Positions 57,001 through 64,000 of a DNA stretch of 64,000 nucleotides are shown piece by piece. Every line of letters starts with the position of its first letter. Within the stretch, counting starts at the first letter, position 1. The stretch is from Pseudoscleropodium purum. Its lineage: Eukaryota; Streptophyta; Bryopsida; Hypnales; Brachytheciaceae. The position numbers and the translations under genes are program-made. The stretch lies in assembly GCA_963969395.1 (NCBI GenBank), contig OZ017798.1, forward strand, positions 22,870,173 through 22,934,172. Reading direction: 5' to 3'. The notes below the pieces were generated by a model. It did no database searches. It saw nothing but the letters and a program-made list of their open reading frames with translations, and was not told the DNA's origin.

Positions 57001-58662
57001 AGCGAGCTCGACAAAATGAACCAGCAAAATCAGTGAAATTCGAAATGCATGGTTGATCTAGACTCGATAAGTAACCGACGTACACTCGTGACAGCTTAAA
57101 TTAAGAACGAAATCTGCATTAAATCCGGAGTTGCTAGTGAAGTTGATAGGTCGACTCGAGGATGCATTGGAAAAACCATCCATCTATATATTAGCAAAAC
57201 ATCACCCAGCCCTGTACCCTTCACAACCTCATAAGTCAATATGTCTAGCTACATTGCAAAAAGACAGCCCACTATACAAGCCACGAGCTCATCCCAGCTT
57301 ATAGAGCTGAAAATCTGCTGGATTTGATCGAAAGGAAAAAAACAGATGAACCCAAAACGTGTCAATTTCATTAAATTGGCGATAATCCATTCTTTTGCCA
57401 CGGTTCGGGCCCTGCGACCTGAAACCAAAATCTATGCTTGTCCTCGTTTGTAGTTGAAATTAGACCTTGGTGAATATATACGTCACGATTTTCGGCGAGT
57501 CGAATATCGCAAATTTAACGAAATTGACGTTCCAACTTCCAAGCATTGCCATGCCATAGATGTCAGGTGAGTTGCTCATAATCCAACTCATGAATCATGA
57601 CCTCAAGAAAACTGAACTTCTAACTCCCACATGCAATCCTCTATCGAATCTTAAAAAGCAAGTTAAGCTGACGAAGCATGAAATACACAACGCTGCACGT
57701 CTCTAGCTAGTGCCGGATGGAGCCCTGAGGCTTATCGTTAATTGCAAATGCCACCAATTCAAGAGAAGAGAAGGGCAAGGGCAAATGATTTTACAGGAAG
57801 ATTAACATAAGCGGGTACAAGGTGGGAAGAATGGGGACTGCTCAATTAAAATGCGGGTTTAAATGCCCATGCTTGGTGAAGCTCGTTCCTCATTGCCAAT
57901 AGAAAATCAAAACTTATTGACATAATAATGAATCGAATTGTTCTTGAGGAGTGCTTTCTAATATAATGTTCGCTTCCGACGAAACAAATCAATCGCAATA
58001 GAATCTGCAGTCACTGCTTGTAATGACAAGTATGCCTCGGCCAGGGGCAGCATTCATGCAAGTTAGATCCAATTGACTTGTCAACCCGTTTTCGAGGCCG
58101 AACTAGAAGAGCCTCGGTAGTCTGTACGTTCACTCCCAAAGCTTTAAAAAAGCCTCACGTCCATGATCCTCATCTCATTGTCTCCTTCAGGTCCTCCAGT
58201 TCTGTGTAGAGTCTTTCTAACTAGGAGCCCGTCCCCCTCTCCTCTCTCTGAGCGAGCAACTCTTGCTCAATATTCATGTCTTCCTCCAGTTGTTGGAGCG
58301 GAAGCTCAGCCAGAAGCTCACCATCACCACCTTGGTCACCACCAACACCACTATGGTCATCAAGGGGTCCGTTTCTCTTTCAAGCCTTAGCCGCGGTGCC
58401 CTTCAATTATATAGTTACAGTTTTTCTACTCGACCGCATCACGTCTCTTGTCCAGCTGAGACTACGCACTTAAAAGGATAATTAATAGACTAAGAATTCG
58501 AATACAAGTTGCATTTGCATAACTGGTTGTAGTTTCTTGTTGCATACGCTTGAATAATTGTGACATACATTTTCTTTAAGCAGAAACAAGAGTTTGCATG
58601 TCATATTAATTGATATTGATACTCAAGGCGGAGACTGATCGAGTGTACACGTGAATTGCTGG
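54044..58662. other. Long spacer with no confident gene
   Basis: AT-rich to 54900, then mixed composition to 58600. ORFs at 55012-55263, 56438-56662 and 58163-58481 show no recognisable domain; the last lies upstream of the BTB pseudogene and could be an old exon of it. A perfect hairpin lies at 55959-56016. Confidence 0.4.
55959..56016. repeat. Perfect 17-bp inverted repeat (hairpin), 24-bp loop
   Basis: CCTCTTTTGATCACATT at 55959-55975 pairs with AATGTGATCAAAAGAGG at 56000-56016 without mismatch. The loop itself contains a smaller TGACAAATTGTCA palindrome. Possible roles are a small fold-back element or structured RNA; there is no sign of a target duplication. Confidence 0.7.
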
Positions 58663-59916
58663 TTGGTAAACATGCAGGATCGCCCGAGTTGGACGAGATC
58701 GATCCATTTCTACAGACACCTCTCGTGTGGTGCGGTGGAGAAGATGCAGATCAAGATGTTTCCATCCGCTTGATCCTGCCAGGATTTCCGAAGAGGAGAC
58801 CGATTATCTTCCCCTCTTGGCCGAGGTGCGGGTGCATTCCAGTCGTTTGCGAACGTTCAGCAAATACTACGCAACGGCCTTGGGTCCGCCCTGTCCGAAG
58901 CATAAGCGGACTCCATTGGAATGCAAACTGGAAGTCTGCGCAGATGAAACGGTTTACTGCGACTGCTTTGCAAGGATGTACACCCCTTTTCGAAAGAACT
59001 TCGGGGACGTGAGCTATGCTCTCCAGCTTCTCCGTGTCGCCAACCAGATTGAGTTTGAGGAGCTTTCGAGAGCTATCTGCTAGTACTTGTCGTCGGTCCA
59101 GTGGTCTGGTGAGGAGGACTTGAAGATCCGACGGTATGTGGCTTCACCTGATTTTCCTCGTGGTCACGCCGAGGAGCTCGTGGCGAGGGTGGAGAGGAAA
59201 GGAGATCCTCGCAGGTCAGTTCGCCTTCTGATTCAGCAGTGTATGCATTCTCTGCATAATGTCGACAACAACTCATCCCGCGCTTTACTCGAGGAATTAC
59301 TGAAGACAGCCGGAGGACGACAAAGTGAATGTTCGACTTATGAGCATGACGTAGTCACAATTATCAACGAAGAGGCGAAGCGTATGATTGAGGATGTCCA
59401 CATGAACTACAATTCTCGTGTGGACAGTTTTGAACAAGTGCCCAAGCTCAGGGCGGTGTGTTATGTGTTGGAGGCGTTAGTGGAGGCGTCACTGGGGGAA
59501 GCAGGGGTGAAGTGTTTTCTGCGTCTGGAAAACTACCCGAGCATTGTTGCACATGCCGCGAGAAGTTTGGAATGGGAAACTTATCGTGTTGACACTGAAT
59601 TTGCGGGGCTCATTCTTTCCATCTGTACAGAGGTACGGTGGTGGCTGGAAATCTGCTTTTACGGATACGAGATCGAGTTACGCTGCTGAAGAATTATCGC
59701 CCTGTGTTCCAGAAGCTTGACATGATGGAGAGTTTTAAGCCAATGGCCGAGTGTTTGTTCCCCACTGTGCCCTTGCAGCAGCAGATGGAGCTCATCAACA
59801 ATGAGGCCGAGAAGGATAACTACGACACTTACATGAGCCCACAATCACTTGTAAGGCTGTTGAAGGATCAGTGGCCAGTTGCTGACGACGCAGGGATGCA
59901 GCCTGAGATGGATTGA
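58663..59916 (+). pseudogene. BTB/POZ domain protein, broken in three places
   Basis: Plant BTB/POZ proteins of this type act as substrate adaptors of CUL3 ubiquitin ligases. The frame starts with DVSIRLILPG (frame of 58656) and shifts at about 58790 into EEETDYLPLLAEVRVHSSRLRTFS, the BTB fold. It is stopped by TAG at 59081-59083 within YLSSVQWSGEED, continues through a helical C-terminal region (LLIQQCMHSLH, RAVCYVLEALVEASL), and shifts again at about 59635 into NYRPVFQKLDMMESF and LQQQMELIN, ending TGA at 59916. Two frameshifts and a stop make it a pseudogene. No intron is evident in this stretch, so a retrocopy is possible. Confidence 0.65.
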
Positions 59917-62900
59917 AGACTGGATATCTGTCCCTGATTCGAACATTCAACTGATTCCTCTGTATTTAATTTCGGGCCTGGTCGGTCGATCAGAGATTTC
60001 TTCGGTTCTTGAAGACTAGCTTCACGGATGAATTTTCAGCTGATAAGTTTCTTTATTCACGTGCGAAAGTTAACAACAAAGACACGTATATGTGGATTCG
60101 ACCTGAAACATTTCATACCCTTAATTCAGGTTAAATATTCAGGTACAGCTGGAGTGTGTAGAGCTTCAGTACAGCTTTTCCATCATGCGGTACAAACCAA
60201 AGTCGGTGAGTTGGGCATGGAGGAGTGAGGTCTTCATTTCAGTCTGTCATATTTAAATGCAAATTATTTAAAACTATAATGTAATGCTAGATGCATGCTT
60301 GAATTCAAGGGTGGGTCCTAACCCCTTTCAACTATTCCTCGTCAACTGCTGTGCTTAGACAGATTGACAAACTAAGCACGACTCCTTCCTTGTAAGTATC
60401 CTCAAAGGATTACAGTAGCCATCACAATGTTCAACTAGCAATGGAATAGATTGGCACGATGTCTGGCTTTGAGTTTCAATCAGAAAATGTTATTTTATTC
60501 TATTTTAACAACACATAAGAAATTCTTTCATCAAATACTCAAATGAACTTACAGTTGAATGTACTGAAATTGGTGTTTGTGGCAATCAATACAATGACCA
60601 GTTAATGAATATTTTAGATTGTGTGGAACTGTGAGTATGTATTTCATTATTTCCAAATCAGAATCAAATATATATTACAAATACAACTTAAAAAATTCAA
60701 CAATAGTGACATCACTCTGCCACCAAATGAATTAGAAATTGCAGTTCAAACTTAGTGTGTCTTCATCAACAGAGGATACCTCCATTGCGTGACTCATTTA
60801 ATTTGTTCAGATGCTCTGAGCATCGAACTATTGTTGTATCTGAGTCAATATATGGCTACGACTTTTGAGGAGTTGAACAAGACAACATAATTCCCTTCAA
60901 TCTGCCATGATGTAACTTAATTCTTTGTAAGAGTGGGCTCTTGCAATGACAAAGATCTGGTCATTTCTCACTGCGATGCTTCTGGCCATGGCTCTCAGGT
61001 CTCACCTGAGCGAGAACGCCTGACAAATTTTATGCCTCATTTGTCTATGAAATCCTCTTGAACTTCCGCATGAGGTTGAGGAAAATGCGACCTTAGAGTA
61101 CTAGACTACATTATTAGAGTTGGGTGATCCAAGCTCATGTTGGAACCAAGCCAAATTTTTTTGGTTTAATATGATACATGTGTAATACTTCAATTTTGGG
61201 ATTGATTGGCCTCCAAAAAAATTGTAATATTATCGGCATATTACAATTGTATGATATAGAATTCCTTTTAAAAAATAAGCTAAAAAAATTCTTCTAGTCA
61301 ATTGGCTAAGATTCATGTAAGAAAAAATTTAGTATTGAGATAGTACAATGAGATTGATTGTTTTCAAGAATATTAGGAACAACATAGAAAACAATAATGA
61401 AATCCAAGGTTACAAAAACTAAATTTTGTAGGTTCAATAACTATAAATTTATTGGAAAGTGAGATGAAGTTGGTAGCTTGTTGCATAATAATTTGCTACA
61501 TTTTATACCAACAAAATTAAGTACAAGCCTTCATAACTCCCAAACGAACCCATCACTTCTTATGTACAAAATAGTATCATGTCTAAGACTATTCAGTTTT
61601 GAATTCTAAATCATTTTATCAATGAAGTGAATGATGAAATCAAACATAATTTTTAAAGAAAAAGGTTTGTTTTATTCATTTATCCAAATAATAGGTAAAA
61701 GTTAGGTGTTAGTTTTAAAACTTTTTTATAGAATGGATGTTCTAAACTTCTCTTTGCAAATATTTAAAATTAGTAGCATGAAAATAAGCTTCACCTCAAA
61801 AATCAACTTCCCAATTTATAAATCTCTCTTCTAAAGAAGACTTTAATAGATATGTCATATAAAATCACTAAAAATCATATATACTAACTTTGGTTATAGC
61901 CTATATTTATATTATAATTAGAAATTTTCTTGAATTTTGATCAATTTTGACTATCTAGGTTCAAAATTCATCTAGGTTTGCAAAAGACCTTTAGCACCAT
62001 CTTCTTGTAGTGTAGCTTAGTACTCTACGACCTCTTTTCAATTATGCAAGGTCCCCTATATTCATACTATTTGAATTAGTATGAACATACTACTAACAAC
62101 ATTATATTGAATTTATCTAAAATAATAGAAACTTCCATATTAATGTGCCTTATGCTTCTACATAATTCTCAAATAAGTCCAAGTTGATATTATTCTTGTA
62201 AACTTTATTAACCCTAAAATATTCCAATGTCAAAATTTGAGATGACACAAAAAAAAAAAAAAACCTTAGCAAGTTGATGAAAAACAACTTCTTTCATTCA
62301 TCCACTTTGTGTATCATACTCGGTGGATTTTGGACCTCAAGTATCCAAATATATAATTTACTAATATTCAATTATTCATGCACATCAAAGATTAGCAAGA
62401 AATTTCTATTACCTAAAGCCTATGAAGCTTGAAGAATACTATGATTTTGGATAGAAATGGGTAGGATCTTCATAATGTGCAATGCACCACCCTCAAAGTA
62501 CAATAGCAAAATTTTGGTAGACAATTTGTAAAATATGATATCAAAGACAAAATTCAAAAGAATAAAACCTACACAAAATAGTGAAATTAGGTTGCTTGAC
62601 CAAGAAAAGTTACCTTATGACTCACTACTTGTCTACCTTAAAGTTTATACAACTCTCTAAACCAAGCCTTGAACTAGTGCATCAACCCATGCCACATACA
62701 TGGTTTTGGGTTGATGAAATTATTGCATCCTTGTATAGTAATTGTAAATATGTAGATAGTGTAAATTGTTGAGAAATTAATGAAGGGCAATCTAATTTCA
62801 CTATTTGGTGTAGTAGCTAATGTCACAAAAGAAACGATGTTTGGTATATGTTGAATTTTATATGCATTGTGTTCAATTTTTGAATATTTTATTATAGAAG

Positions 62901-63803
62901 TAGATTCTATGTCCTCATTTGTTTTTCTCGAAATCAAAATGCAAATTTTGGAAACACCAACACGGTCTTGTGCATTGCAAGGTAAGAATCATCAATTGCT
63001 TGCATTATTTTTGAAGAGAAACACTTTCATTATATTATACACGAAGGTTTGATTCAACACTCCAATGCCAAAATTGAATTTCCATGCCAAATTCCCAAGG
63101 GTCCATGTTACATCACACCTTTTACAAGATGACATGTAGCACTTCTTACAAAAAGGACTTAATTCCTACCAAATGTGACCTTCATGTAGCTCGGTATCAC
63201 CACTATAATGTACAAAATTTTACTTTAAATTCTATAATTTTTCACTTAATATTCAATAGGTTTGAATGGGACTTAAAATCTAAGATTTCATTTGCAATTG
63301 CCCATGCTGGTAAGCCATTTGATTTTCTTGGTCAATAGTCATAATCTTACAATGCAATATATGGGATTTTTTTGCAATTTTCTTTCATATTCTTGAATTT
63401 CAGATACCATGTCTTCACATCATACGATTTCTTTGTTTTTCAGAAAGCAAAACAAGACATGTAGGCCCTAAAGAATCACCTACAAAAATATATATTGAAA
63501 AAAATTGTATTTATTATAAAGATTGTTTCATTTATTAATAGTTTTAATCTCTAAAACATTGAAAATAATTATATAGGTGCAAAAATATAGATTATCATTA
63601 GACTATTTTGTAATAAATGCTTAATGTCAAAAACTTTCAAGGTAATATTTGGACTATAGAAATATGATGTAGAGCTATAATAATATACGATTCATTTATT
63701 TGGAAATAAAATAGGGTCAATGATATGATGCATGACAAACTTAATTAAATTAATAGTATTAGATTTGTTGGTTTGAATCACAAATGTTTTTTTTGTTGGT
63801 CTT
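59917..63803. other. AT-rich spacer, no gene seen
   Basis: Increasingly AT-rich from 60240. Only short chance ORFs. No element termini were recognised before the CACTA end at 63804. Confidence 0.5.
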
Positions 63804-64000
63804 CACTACAAGAAAATGATTGTTTTATGACTGCAAAACATGACTGCAGTGAGTCACAAAATCAAGAAATGTGACTCAAGCAAAAATCACAGTAGATGAC
63901 TCGCGCCGAGTCATTCACTTTCAATCATATGACTAGTGAATCATATTTGCAGTCATATGGATTTAGAAGTATAATAAACCATTTTTAGATGTATTTTGCC
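63804..64000 (+). mobile_element. CACTA (En/Spm-type) DNA transposon, left terminus only
   Basis: Starts with CACTACAAGAAAA at 63804-63816, the common terminus of plant CACTA elements. It is preceded by CTT (63801-63803), a candidate 3-bp target duplication. Subterminal short repeats follow in both orientations (ATGACTGCA, GTGACTC, TGACTCGCGCCGAGTCA, ATATGACT), as expected for transposase-binding sites. The rest lies beyond the window. Confidence 0.8.

Noticed and set aside
1..64000. tRNA or rRNA genes
   Set aside because: No clover-leaf with intact A and B boxes or rRNA-like conserved segment was recognised by eye; a dedicated scan was not possible.

Overview
This window looks like nuclear DNA of a land plant. 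It has GT-AG introns, plant-type calcium-dependent protein kinases (CDPKs), a DC1-domain protein, a plant exportin-T, a chromodomain Ty3/gypsy retrotransposon and a CACTA terminus. Very AT-rich spacers, GC-rich single-exon genes and a repeat-dominated middle would suit a seed-free plant such as a bryophyte or lycophyte, but that placement is only an inference.

Layout. 1-2750: 3' half of an exportin-T gene, plus strand, nine exons ending at 2748. 2750-7480: AT-rich spacer with several MITEs. 8568-10205: intronless CDPK, plus strand. 10926-11777: DC1 zinc-finger protein, minus strand, convergent with the CDPK. 12.7-16.6 kb: a run of MITEs flanked by TTAA. 16.6-44.4 kb: nested repeat territory. 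50782-52545: second intronless CDPK, minus strand, sharing a 515-bp apparently identical tract with the first. 58.7-59.9 kb: BTB/POZ pseudogene. From 63804 a CACTA element begins and runs off the window.

The 16.6-44.4 kb region contains a family of repeat modules. Each pairs a GC-rich block of about 150-250 bp, full of CGGACG/GGACGG motifs, with a protein-coding cargo. Cargoes include an unknown 152-aa protein, a zinc-finger protein with a low-complexity Gly/Ser/Tyr tail, a very long frame with coiled-coil and RING-like parts riddled with in-frame stops, and a protein-kinase-like ORF. The kinase module is present twice in inverted orientation (minus strand 19870-about 23250; plus strand about 33950-44426). 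The plus copy was later split by a 7.1-kb chromovirus (35164-42251, target duplication TTGGT/TTAGT). The chromovirus itself carries a decayed piece of a host cytochrome-b5-like (RLF-type) gene. A separate 3.3-kb TG...CA element (27037-30333, target duplication TAGGG) coding for a 552-aa plant-transposon protein sits inside another GC-rich block. Likely order of events: kinase and zinc-finger modules first, then the 3.3-kb element and the chromovirus, then heavy nonsense decay.

Only the exportin-T gene, the two CDPKs, the DC1 gene, the 552-aa element ORF and perhaps the 152-aa ORF look intact. The most unusual content is the kinase/zinc-finger repeat family with its CGGACG blocks, the host-gene capture in the chromovirus, the TTAA-flanked MITEs and the gene-conversion-like tract between the CDPKs. 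All comparisons were made by eye; no database search was run.
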